Below, piece after piece: positions 48,412 through 58,426 of a stretch of 64,000 bases of DNA; within the stretch, counting starts at the first letter, position 1; the number at the start of each line of letters is the position of its first letter. Where the stretch lies: assembly GCA_029582165.1 (NCBI GenBank), contig CM055887.1, forward strand, positions 13,691,190-13,755,189. The letters are read 5' to 3'. The DNA comes from Portulaca oleracea (Eukaryota; Streptophyta; Magnoliopsida; Caryophyllales; Portulacaceae). The notes under the pieces are model-generated. The model saw nothing but the letters and a program-made list of their open reading frames with translations. It searched no databases and was not told the DNA's origin. The translations under genes and the position numbers were made by a program.

Positions 48412-48807
48412 TGTTCGGTTGTAATTTTTGTGGTTTTAAGTTAGGGTTGTCGGTCCACAGGGATGGGTGTTAGGTTTAATTTAGGTAATTGGTTTGTGTA
48501 CAAGGGTTTTTCTCAATGCGGAAAGCAATAAATTATGTAAATAAGCAATAAACTAACCTAAACATGATGATAATTAAGAAAGCCATAAAAGATGAAAGCA
48601 ACTAAAAGCATGAAATTAAGAAAGCAATAAAACTAAGACTAATTAATGAAATTAGGAACAAGAGATTATACCTTTGATGATCCAAACTTTCACTAATCTT
48701 CAATCTACTTGGATTTCTCCCGAACAAACAAGAAATCGTGAATTGGATTACTAAGAATCCCCAAATCCCCACTTGAGAGTGGAATTTGTGACCCTTAATC
48801 CCCCTTT
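48412..48807 (-). repeat. Truncated 5' LTR of element A
   Basis: Matches the last about 397 bp of LTR A (36660-37055) with only two differences I can count, then stops at a CCCCCTTT junction where the inverted scrap of the other LTR subtype begins. Confidence 0.85.
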
Positions 48808-48899
48808 CCACGAACCGATTCCCTTAATCAAGCCTCACACCCATCCTCGAGTTCGACATCCCTTACTTAATAAACCACAAAATACGCAACCGAACAATG
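48800..48899 (+). repeat. 100-bp inverted duplication of the LTR C edge
   Basis: Exact inverted copy of 52503-52602 as far as I can compare by eye: LTR end, plus the three bases CAT/ATG next to the primer site. The left junction has an 8-bp microhomology (CCCCCTTT). Confidence 0.85.
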
Positions 48900-48915
48900 G
48901 CGCCGTTGCCGGGGA
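48898..48915 (+). promoter_or_regulatory. Primer-binding site of element B (tRNA-Asp)
   Basis: TGGCGCCGTTGCCGGGGA on the plus strand, one base after the LTR end. Orientation is opposite to element A. Confidence 0.85.
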
Positions 48916-49092
48916 TGGCGTTATTTGGTAGATTAGGTGATTGGTTTGTATGTAAATAGTTTAATTGCTTACTTGATTATGCTAGAAAAATATAGCACAA
49001 AAAGTTGAATATCGAAAAAAATAAAAATAAAAAAAAGAGAAAAAAAAATAGATATATAGAAAAAAATAGAAAAAGAAAAACAGAAAAAAGAG

Positions 49093-50520
49093 ATGGCATG
49101 TTTTAGCTTCCCTCAAAATGAGCAAGAATTATTTTGTGATTATCGTGATAGATTAAATGATTATCTTGCTTATTGGGCCCCTCATGGTTATATTTATTCT
49201 AATTGGGAAGTGTTAGTTGTTACTAATGAAGGATTGAACTTTGAGACCCGTTCTCTTCTTAATTATTTTGATTTCAATGTTGAAAATGAGTATCGGGCTT
49301 GGGAATTATTCGATTAGTTGTACATGGATACTCGCCAATTTGGGGAGACTTTTTATTCATCGGGTTCTTGTTTTGGTAATCCGTGTGCTCTTCATGCTCA
49401 ATTGCACTATGAGAAACGTTATGTGAAAAACTCTTATGATCTTTCTCCATGTGATGTTGTTGAATCTCGTCATTTGTGTGTGCATTGTGAATCTCCGTCT
49501 CATGCTTCCGAATCTTGTATGGACATTAGACTAGATAAACTGGGTGCGGAATTAAATGGTTTACAAGATAAGATAAATGAATGCATGCAAGAATTTGAAC
49601 ATGTGCTTAAACCTAGGGTAGAAACTTATCTTGCACAATTGGTTGATTCGAATGTTGAAGTAGGTCATTCATCATCTTTGAGTCCTGAAATGCATGATGA
49701 TTCTTCTGTGTATGATTATGATTATGATGATGACTACTATAATGGACATAGTTTTGTAAGGAGGATTAGCGAGTCCTTAGCTCTAGCTCCTAGTAAGCAT
49801 GAGAACATTGTTGATTCTGTGTGTGATGATGTAGAACTTGATGAATACATGCTTGATGATGAGCTATTGTCCACACCATTGTCCATACCTTTGTGTGAAG
49901 AAAAGGTTGAGTTTATTGAATGTCATGATGCTTGTGATGAATTTGAACATGATCTTGTTGAGAGTGAAGTTGAATCCTTTGTGATTGAATGTGTGCTAGA
50001 TACTGATTTATTCACTTTCATTGAAAATTATTGCATTAGCGAGGCATTAGCTACCCTTTATTGTAAATCCATTGATGTGAAATCTTGTGATGATGAACTT
50101 GAGTCTATGGGGATTGATCCTAAGTGTTTGAACTTGGTTTGTGACAATGATATTTTTGATGGTGATATGCTTTATGAGTCGTTGTTTGCATCTAAGTCTT
50201 CGCATGAGCAAGTTTATGATTGTGTTGTATTGCCTCCTCCTGTTGATTTGTATACCCAATCTCCATTTACGAGTCAATGGGAGGATCCATTTGTCATGTC
50301 TTCTTTCACCGTGCCTAGAAAAGTCTTGTATATTCATGAATTTCATCATTTCTATGACTTTTCTAAGGCATTTGATAAACTGTTAAGAGTACTAATGTTT
50401 GTTGATGTGCCATTGCGAGTGTGCTCTTACCACCACCATTCTGAGATGCATGAGAGGATACATGATTTGTTACTCCGGGCGTTGAATGGTTCTGACATGA
50501 TGCCCGATATCTTGAGGTGA
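49093..50520 (+). CDS. Gag-like acidic ORF of the pol-less Athila-like element B
   Basis: 475 codons in one frame, interrupted by a single TAG at 49315-49317. ATG at 49093 lies about 180 bp after the primer site. The start MACFSFPQNEQELFCDYRDR is gag-like. A zinc knuckle CVHCESPSHASESC (CX2CX4HX4C) follows the stop. The rest is very acidic and Asp/Cys-rich. Near the end, GIDPKCLNLVCDNDIFDGDM followed by LYESLFASK is homologous to the linker between protease and RT in element A. The ORF thus looks like gag fused to the pol linker, with protease, RT and integrase absent. TAG is followed by TTG-TAC, not a known readthrough context. Structural proteins may be supplied here and enzymes in trans (inference). 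Confidence 0.65.
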
Positions 50521-52502
50521 GAAGGAGTGAATTTCTTGATAAGATGCCTTTGAGGAAATATCCTTCCTCACCCTTCTTGTATAATTAGTGAGTTGGTCTT
50601 TCTTTTCTTCTTTTATTTTCTTTTTGTGTGTGTCTTTTCCTTTTATTTTGGGATGCTTGCTTACCTACTTCTGATTCCATTTTGAGAACACGACAACCTC
50701 TTTGTGTTGGAGTGGGAGGATAGAATGCATTCCGGTATTCGAGTCTAAGAAAAGAAAAGAAAAAAAAAGAGTCGTTTTGTAAATATTTTAGTTTGTTTTC
50801 TTAGTTCATTAATCCTTAGTGTCTTGTGTAGTTTGTTTTTCTTTTTGATTTTGCATGTGAACCATCATACATAGTATGCTTTTCTTGTTTATTTCTAACT
50901 TTTTGTGTGATGTTCTTTGGATCGTGGATTGAGTGCTTTTAATTGAAGATCTTGAGGTAATTACTTTCCACTCTCTCTTTATGTGAATATATCGATGATC
51001 CATGTTGCATGCTTGATTCTTCCTTTTGGGTGGCGAACCCCTTGAGTGCGAATGTTGGGATATTATTGTTGTTGGAGCCGTGTGGGCTCGGGTCGCCACC
51101 AATTATTGTTTGTTATGTGTTTGTTGTGTGTTTTTAGGTTTTCTACCTTATTTGTGACACCCTTCTTCTCACAATGGGGACATTGTGAAGTTTTGTGTGG
51201 GAGTGGGGGGCGATACTTCCATTTGTCATGGGTAGATCACCTAGTTTGAGTCTTTGTTTACGTTTTTCGTAGTTTGTGTCGAAAAAGTTGAAAAATTTTG
51301 TGTGAAAAGGAGAAAAAAGGGAGTGAAAAACCTTGAAAGTTTTCGTTTTTCGTTTTGTTTTTGTTTTTGCTTTGTTTCTTGGATTTCGTTGTTGAAAACA
51401 GGAAGCCGTTCTTAATCTTCTTTAAAAGAAACCAGTTTGAGCATTTTCGACCCTAGCAGGCGATTGTCATGACTTACCTTAATTAGATTCTTTTCATCAA
51501 GTGTCTAGTGAGATTCCATTTCTTCTTTTTATGTTCTGGTTGAAACTGGGAGATTCTAGGGGTTCATATCCGAGCTTGTTTTCTAAAAAGAAAAAGAAAA
51601 GAAAAAGAAAAAAAAGAGAAAATGCAAAAGCCAAAGCAGAAGTAAGGAAATAGCAGCAAAATTAAATAATTTGACTAAGTGGGGCGTGTCGGCTTTACGA
51701 CATCAACCACCATACACTTAGCCAACCTACACGGGCCCGGTATCAGTGGTACGGCACGGATGCCCCTTAACCCTCCTCCTATATCGCTTTGCGACGGAGA
51801 GGCGAATGGAAAAGACCGTGTTGGGAGGGTATACCCCTTATATGGGCCGTCCAATTCCCGAAAATAAGGCTAATACCGACATTAAAAAGAAGAAAAAGTT
51901 TGAAGTGTTAATAAAGTGAGGGGCTCTTCCTTGCATCACCTGCGGCCCTCACCAAGCCAAGGGCGACCAAATGCGGGGAGGGGCAACTCTTTCCTTTCCT
52001 TTGTTCGTTTCGCTGTTTTGTAAGCTCGGGTGTGAGTCTTTTGGGTCGTCCGGGATCGATTAGAACTGTTTAAAACTCTTTCAAATGGGATTAAACTCTA
52101 CATGAGGTGTAAGGAATCAAAAACTTCTAAGATTGGCAGTTGTTTGAGTTAAGAGTTGTGAGATGCTCATAACGGTTCCTTTTGGAGGATTAATACCGTT
52201 TTCTTAATTGAAACGACTTGATTCATTGAAACGAGCAGTTCTCTTTTTCTTTTCTTTTAAACTTGTTTTGTTTTTCACTTTCCCTCTTTCCTTTTTCTAT
52301 GGCTTTTGTGGGTCTAGTTGCTATAAACCCTCACGAGACCTACCTCGTCCACCCGGGCTGCCGGGGGGTTTAAAGGGCTTGATGCATTTGCTAAATGCAT
52401 CCGCGATTCCTGCGAAAGTGAGTTAGGTTTTTAGTTTTTCTTTTTAGTCCTTTTCTTCGTTTTTAGTTTGCTCGGGGCGAGCAAACCCTTGTGTTGGAGT
52501 GG
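50521..52502 (+). other. Non-coding 3' region of element B
   Basis: Homologous, inverted, to 37.9-39.5 kb of element A. It carries the hairpin/PPT-like module (51170-51209) and ends in a second PPT-like tract, TTGTGTTGGAGTGG (about 52489-52502). No pol sequence is present. Confidence 0.6.
51170..51187 (+). promoter_or_regulatory. Hairpin next to a PPT-like tract in element B
   Basis: CACAATG-GGGA-CATTGTG followed by GTTTTGTGTGGGAGTGGGGG, the same module as 39151-39192. Confidence 0.6.
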
Positions 52503-53231
52503 CATTGTTCGGTTGCGTATTTTGTGGTTTATTAAGTAAGGGATGTCGAACTCGAGGATGGGTGTGAGGCTTGATTAAGGGAATCGGTTCGTGGAAAGGG
52601 GGTTTTCTCACAATGCGGAAAGCGATAAATTATGTAAAGAAAGCATTTAAATCTAACCTAGACATGATAATAATAAAGGAAGCAATAAAGAAAGCATTTA
52701 AAGTTGAAAGCAATTAAAAGGCATGAATGAAGACAATGAATGAACAATGAAATTGGGAACGAGAAATAATACCTTTGATGACTAATCTTCAATAAACCTT
52801 CAATCTACACTTGAATTTCCCCCGAACAAACAAGAAATTGTGGTTCGGATTACCAAGAATCCCCCAAATTCTCACTAATAAGTAGAATTGGAGTTCCTTG
52901 ACCCTCCTCCTCACTAAAAATGGAGTTGATTGTGGCTAACACTATAAAGCTTGGAAAACAAGTCAACAATGGAGATTAGAGAGAGAGAGAGAGAAGAGAG
53001 AAGAGAGAAAAAGCTTTGTAAAACTTCAATGGAAACTTGCTTGTATTAAGAAAGCTTGAGAAAGTTTGAGTACAAATGCTAGAAATCAATGAAAGCTTGA
53101 AGAACAATGAAGAACAATTGAAAACTTGAAGAACAATTAAGAGAGATTAAAGCAAATAAGGAAAGCAATTAAATCTAATTCTACTCCTAAACTACCTAGG
53201 CTAATTGATATTTTTGATTAATACAAGTGGG

Positions 53232-53239
53232 TATTTATA
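53232..53239 (-). promoter_or_regulatory. TATA box of LTR C
   Basis: TATAAATA on the minus strand, the likely core promoter of LTR C. Confidence 0.6.
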
Positions 53240-53314
53240 GAAGAAGGAAAAATACAACCCAAAACCCTAGAAATAATTCTCAACACGCGCAGCAATTTCT
53301 CCGCAGACAGAGTG

Positions 53315-53489
53315 GCTCGGGCGAGCCACCCTTTGGCTCGGGCGAGCAAGCGTTCTGGCTGGTGTTTTTGTTGCCCCAGAAGCCTTGCTCGGGCGAGCCA
53401 CCCTCTGGCTCGGGCGAGCAAGCGTTCTGGGCAGTTTTTGTTGCCCCAGAAGCCTTGCTCGGGCGAGCCACCCTCTGGCTCGGGCGAGC
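53315..53489. promoter_or_regulatory. Three GCTCGGGCGAGC palindrome pairs in LTR C
   Basis: Pairs start at 53315/53336, 53387/53408 and 53457/53478, each 21 bp apart, within a 70-72-bp tandem repeat. The chance ORFs here translate to an Ala/Arg/Ser repeat and are not genes. Confidence 0.85.
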
Positions 53490-53978
53490 AAGTGTTCTGG
53501 GCAGTTTTTCCCTGCCGACTTCAAACGTGCATAACTTCTTCATCCGAACTCCGTTTTAGGCCCGTAAGATATCGATGGAAAGCTCTCGGTGTGTACTTTA
53601 AGCTCCCAAACTTTCAGACCTATCGGAGTTGTAACGAAGGAGTTATGACCCAAAGGGTGAAGGCACACGTATTTCAAACCTTTGAGTTTGTACCGTTCCC
53701 CTGTTTTGCGCCAATCTTGATATGGAATTTCCGACTTCGGTTTCGCCTCGGCTCTCGGCTCGGGTTGACTTGTTTTGACTCGGATCTCGGCTCGGGTTGA
53801 CTTGGTTTGACTCGGGAAATAGCTCGGGATTCCTAAAACCAATTAAGCCCAAACTTCTTCTAACTCCTTATTTTCCTACAAAACACCAAATCATTATATC
53901 TAATATATAAATAGGGGTTAAAACAAGCAAATATACCCTATAAAAGAGAAGAAATTCGGCTCGGAACGAGGTCGAACA

Positions 53979-54051
53979 CCAGGCTAGGACTAAGAAGGAC
54001 AGAATGGATAAATGATGGCCTTCTTGCTAAATAGGCGTAGGGCTACACAAC
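53979..54051 (+). pseudogene. LINE fragment, part 2
   Basis: Reads LGLRRTEWINDGLLAK followed by a stop, the conserved G-G-L-G-x-R ... LLAK segment that follows RT in plant LINEs. It joins part 1 across the Athila unit and is cut at 54051 by the next LTR. Confidence 0.75.
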
Positions 54052-54862
54052 TGAAATAACCTTAGAGGGGGGTGAATAGGGTTGTATAAAATTTCTGCAA
54101 TTTAATCAACACAAAAGGGTTAATAGCACTTTTATAAATTGAATAGTACTTCTTTATTGATGAAATTAAAGTGTTAGAAAGGAGGAGGTTACACTCGGCA
54201 CTATTGAGGATTATGAGGTCCTCAATAGATCTTACAAAGGCAGAAGACTTCAGAGGAGACTTCTGCAGCTGAGGCCTCACAGAAGAGACGATTACAGAAA
54301 AAAAACACCTAAAGTGAGAACCCTATCTCACTTCAGAAAAACGATCTTAGAATCCCTCACCAGAATTCACTCACTTGCTCAACCTCACCACTTTTCCTAG
54401 TGGCTACAACTCAAAATATTTTCACACAAATATTCCTACAACTCAGAATTTTCTAACCAAAATTCCTACAACGATTTTCTTGCTTGGAAATCCATGAGTC
54501 TCTTGGAAGAGGTTGATAGTATTTATGCTTGAGAGCTTCATTCAGCAACGTTCACTTTCCTTTGGAGGAGATTTGTTTCCTTTCTTGAATCAATCTTCAA
54601 TCTTCAACATAATTGGTAATTGCAACGATTTCTTTCCTTTCCTTTAAGTATCTGAAAAGGAATACGAAATTGTTATAATATCAATTCAGAAATGAAAGGG
54701 AAAGAATAAGATTAGGATTTTGAAGATACTTCCATGATTTAATTTTGATCGATCTTTCAAACAAAATCGTCATACTGGAACTGGAGGTCCTCGCTGCCAA
54801 ATATGGTGAGGTCCTCGCTGCCAGATATGGTGAGGTCCTCATAGAGTTGCTGAGATTCTTCA
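54052..54862 (-). repeat. LTR of the decayed copia element
   Basis: Opens (plus strand) TGAAATAACC and ends GAGATTCTTCA, the same termini as the LTRs of the gag-only copia element, with many internal differences. Confidence 0.8.
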
Positions 54863-55030
54863 ATCTCCTCAATTTGGCAATTATCTCATCCTCTTGGAAT
54901 AGGATAAAATCAATTAGATACTTAGAGATATATATGAATGAGGCGGATTCTTCAATCTCCTCAATTTGGGAATTATCTCATCCTCTTGGATTCGAATTCT
55001 ACAATAGGATAAAATCAACAAAAAAGGTAA

Positions 55031-56735
55031 GGTAATTTCCACCTTTTGGCAATTACGGCAATTACGGTAATTCCCGCGATATGTACCGTACATGTGCCAT
55101 GATCGAATCTTATACGCCGATTTTATTTATTTTCAAAAATATTAAATTTTAATTTTTAAATTGTGAAAATTATGTATAATTAATTAAAAATTATTTTTTT
55201 CAAGGACTTATTTGTTAACTATGAACTAGTCCATAATATTTTAATAATTGTACGTTATTTATTTTCTAGAGTAATTTCATAATAATTATTAATCCAATCT
55301 TATAAAAATATTATTTTTTATGGATTAAACTATCATTTGAGTTTATTTTATTTCATGACCATAACGATTATGGATAAATACTTTAATTTTATTTTTCGTC
55401 TTAAGAATGATGTTTTTTTTGTGAAAAAAACTGTTACGGCAACAACTACGTTACAATTCTATTTTCTTATTATTTTCCATTATATATTACGTGGCTTTTA
55501 ACCTCTTATTCAACTTTTTAATCTATACATATTCCAATTTCTTTTTTTTATCAGGAAAATTCTTATTCCGAATTCTTATTCTTGTTTTGGTAGCTTGCAT
55601 ATAATTTTTAAATTTTTTTATTGTTAAAAGTATATATAGTAGTTTCAATAAAAATTTTATTTTCTAAGATAGTTATAAAAAGAATACGAAACAATTTTTT
55701 CATGAAAATTTTATTTTAGTATCTATTATTATGTTTTATTTCTAAGGTTCTTGTCATATATAATATTATAATGGTAAATTAATGGAAGGAAAAGTAAAAA
55801 TTGCTCTAATTTTTTATTAGATTTTTGTAATTTATGTATGTATGACCTTATGTATTTCTTTTTTTTTGAAAAATTTAAAATGTTCTAATTTTGTATGCAT
55901 TAAATATTGGTAACTTATGAATGACTTTAGGTATTTCTTTTTCATTTTTATTAATATTATATTTATGAATGTAATAATAAATTATGTAGGTTTGGAATTT
56001 GCTTTGAAATTCACCAAACCTTCTAAATTATTTCTTTTAGGTTTAGATTTTCCTTAGGAGTTAGGAACTTGTGTTTTAATATATTTAATAGATTATGATG
56101 GATACCGGATGAAAATACTGAAACAAATTCATCGACCTCCATTGTTTTCCGCGACCTTTCGCCGGAGATACAACTACTGTGAGAAATATTCATGTGGCCA
56201 AGTCTCCCTTGCTCGGATGCAATCCCGAGACCAGTCACTCCCGATTTGCTACCCTCGCCGCCATCCAAAACCGATTGTGGAAAAAAAATGAAATGAAATC
56301 GCACTCGATGTGCATGGCCGGTGTTTGAGAACATCGTTGTTCTCCGGCACTGGTGACATTCGGTCGTTCAGAAATTGGTACTGGAAAATTGGTCGACAGC
56401 GGCGGTGAGAAGTCTTGTTGCGTCAAACGGCGGAGGCGGTTACCAGGGGCATCGTCAATCGTGGAAGACAGAAGGGTTTTGAAACTTAAATTCCAAGGTA
56501 TGTTGTATATAATACCAAAATATTGCAAAAATAATCAGTGAAAGACACATGGTTTAATGGGTAGGGATTTGTTCACTATAAGATAGGTTGCAAGTTTGAA
56601 TCTCACAGCTTTAACTTTTATTAGAATTTAAAAATAAATAAAATCGATGTATGAGATTTGATCATGCCACATGTACGGTACACATCGCGGGAATTACCGT
56701 AATTACCATAATTGCCAAAAGCTGGAAATCGCTAT
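55031..56735. mobile_element. MULE-like element with about 100-bp TIRs, nested in copia
   Basis: Left end and the complement of the right end share ATTTCCANCTTTTGGCAATTA, GGTAATTCCCGCGAT and GTACCGTACATGTG over about 100 bp. Total about 1.7 kb. No transposase is visible. The centre-right (56105-56480) is distinctly GC-rich against AT-rich flanks, as in Pack-MULEs carrying host exons. I find no clear 9-bp target duplication. Confidence 0.7.
56105..56480. pseudogene. GC-rich, possibly captured gene fragment in the MULE
   Basis: Open frames on both strands (56109-56291 plus, 56235-56528 minus) with no recognised domain. Only the compositional shift suggests capture. Confidence 0.3.
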
Positions 56736-56925
56736 ACATGCTTCCTAAAATCAATTAAATACTCAGAGATATATAACAATATCAAGGAGATATGAAATAT
56801 ATATAATATATGGAAACTTCCCTAATTTTATGTCTTCAAAAATTTATCTTTTAATCAAAATGTCAGCGGCTACTGTGGAGGTCCTCAATGTAATGGAGAT
56901 CCTTGGAATGAGTAGGGGTTCTTCA

Positions 56926-57909
56926 ACAACAACTCAGACTCGTTATTGACAGGGATATACAAAGAAAGATATGGCATGTCTTCCGAAAGAGTGGCTGATA
57001 GCAATAGGTTTTTGGGATGTTATGAAGCACAGCAAAGCTATAGAAGGAGGGTTACAAAGATTCGGAAGGGTACAACTACGAGCGTCTTGAATCACAGATG
57101 GGTGGGGAATACAACATTGCTGCTATAACCAACAATCCCACCGGAGGAGTGGCAACAGAAAAGAGTGGACGCCCTTACATTAAATAGTTCGAGGCGTTGG
57201 AATACAAACCTGATTAGAGAGATTTTCCGTAGAGAACCGGCCAATGCCATTTTGGCATACCCACTAAGAAAAACTAAGGAAAAGGACACTTTTTGAAGTC
57301 TAACCAAGGATGGACAAAACTCTACAAAAGTTGGGTACTTCCAAATCTGGAAGAAAGCCAATGAGGAAAATGGGTCGGACGAAAAATACTTTGTAAATCA
57401 GAATTGGAGCAGGATGTGGAAAAAAAACATGGGCATTGACTATCCCCTCAAGATGGAAAACACAGTTCTAGAAGGTAATGAATGAGACCCGGTTGTGGTC
57501 GCCAAAAGGGAAAAGTGGGATAGGGAATACATCCAAGTCTTCCAACTTTGTTGGAGAGAGGAAGAAATGGTAAGTCACATTTTTAGAGAATGTCAGTGGG
57601 CATCAATGATCTGATTTGCTTCTTCAATAGGTATGAGACTCCACAGAGGTGAACCTATGAATGTTGCAGAATGGGAAAAAGATTGGTTATTGTTCTCTTG
57701 AATAAAAAAGACCATGTGGAAGAATTAGCTTGGGAGTTTAGAACAGTCTTTTGGGTGCCATGGTTAGCACGAAATTAAGTAGCCTTCCAAAGAAAATTAC
57801 CAAGACCTCAGAAAGTAATGAAATGGCTCAAGGAGGAGTTAAAATATGTAAGGTTAGGAATGGAACAACAAACAAGAGCAAAAAGAGTTCACCTTTGCGA
57901 CAGGCAATA
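56926..57909 (+). pseudogene. LINE fragment, part 3 (post-RT, zinc-binding region)
   Basis: Starts with SLLTGIYKERYGMSSERVAD, the K-A-R-Y segment after LLAK. It continues through several frames to a zf-RVT-like stretch (WREEEMVSHIFRECQWAS, about 57545-57610) and MKWLKEELKYVRLGMEQQTR. Stops and frameshifts are frequent. It is interrupted at 57910 by a copia LTR. Confidence 0.7.
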
Positions 57910-58402
57910 TGTTGATGTTTTTTCAAGTGTATGTGTAAGATTGATGAGCAATAAGTGTGAAAAACTAAGTGTACTAAGTTTAAGAATACAAGACAATTTT
58001 GTCTTATTTTTCACATGCTCAATTTAATTTAAGCACATGTTTTTTGTGTGGATAAGGGTAGTAAGGCATGGTTAACTATCCTAACTTCCTTATCCATGCA
58101 AATTCCTACATCATCATCCTATCTCTACCCTATCCAAGAGTGCATCCTTGCACTATAAATAGGGGTGTTCCTCCTCCCCTTTACACTCACTTCATTCCTT
58201 CCCATACACCCCCTTTCTAGGCTGTGACTGCAACACATCTTATTCAAGGATTGAGAGTTTGTTTAAGTCTCCTCCTATAAGGCAAAAGTTTTATCTTGCG
58301 ACTATATACGGTCGGTATATAAAAGTCTAAGGAGAGTGGGTACGTCTACGAGTCTCTTGATTATCTAAGTTTCCCATCCTTTTCTACCCCTTTTTTCCAA
58401 CA
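57910..58402 (+). repeat. 5' LTR of the copia element
   Basis: Promoter TATA box TATAAATAG at 58154-58162. Ends TTCCAACA. The following 24 bp before the ATG show no initiator-Met primer site. Confidence 0.85.
58154..58162 (+). promoter_or_regulatory. TATA box in the copia 5' LTR
   Basis: TATAAATAG. The same box is at 63133-63141 in the 3' LTR. Confidence 0.6.
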
Positions 58403-58426
58403 ATCTTAGACTTATATATCCTAGAG

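Larger units (their letters stand above)
36660..53978 (-). mobile_element. Composite Athila-like Ty3/gypsy unit, 17.3 kb, in a LINE
   Basis: Outer ends are LTR edges in the same (minus) orientation, flanked by GCAGG (36655-36659) and CCAGG (53979-53983), a 4-of-5 target duplication. LINE sequence continues across it. Inside are a minus-strand element A (3' LTR 36660-37905, interior to 48411, truncated 5' LTR 48412 to about 48807), an inverted LTR scrap (to 48896), a plus-strand pol-less interior B (48897-52502), and a complete minus-strand LTR of a second subtype (52506-53978). Primer sites match tRNA-Asp, as in Athila elements. Confidence 0.8.
52506..53978 (-). repeat. Athila-like LTR, subtype C (complete)
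   Basis: 1473 bp, minus orientation. Clearly homologous to LTR A but diverged (I estimate 75-80%). A TATA box (TATAAATA, minus strand) lies at 53232-53239. Three palindrome pairs sit 76-260 bp upstream of it in a 70-72-bp tandem array. Confidence 0.85.
54052..56925 (-). mobile_element. Decayed copia element related to the 21.8-25.8 kb element
   Basis: An 811-bp LTR (54052-54862) resembles the LTRs at 21.8 and 25.0 kb (same TG..CA ends, GAGGTCCTC words). The right end is a truncated LTR (about 56747-56925) ending in TTCTTCA. The target duplication ACAAC is exact (54047-54051 and 56926-56930). The interior is lost apart from a duplicated PPT-side segment (54858-54912 and 54952-55020), and a MULE has inserted. 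Confidence 0.75.

Noticed and set aside
49315..49323. Programmed readthrough of the TAG in the element B ORF
   Set aside because: The following bases (TTG TAC) do not fit the known CARYYA-type readthrough context. A plain nonsense mutation is simpler.
53315..53489. CRISPR-like array (short repeats with spacers)
   Set aside because: The repeat period is uneven (21, 51, 21, 49), the spacers are themselves repeated, and the context is a plant LTR.
53218..53559. Several overlapping open frames encoding Ala-Arg-Ser-type repeats
   Set aside because: They are translations of the GCTCGGGCGAGC palindrome array in the LTR, open on both strands because the palindromes avoid stops.
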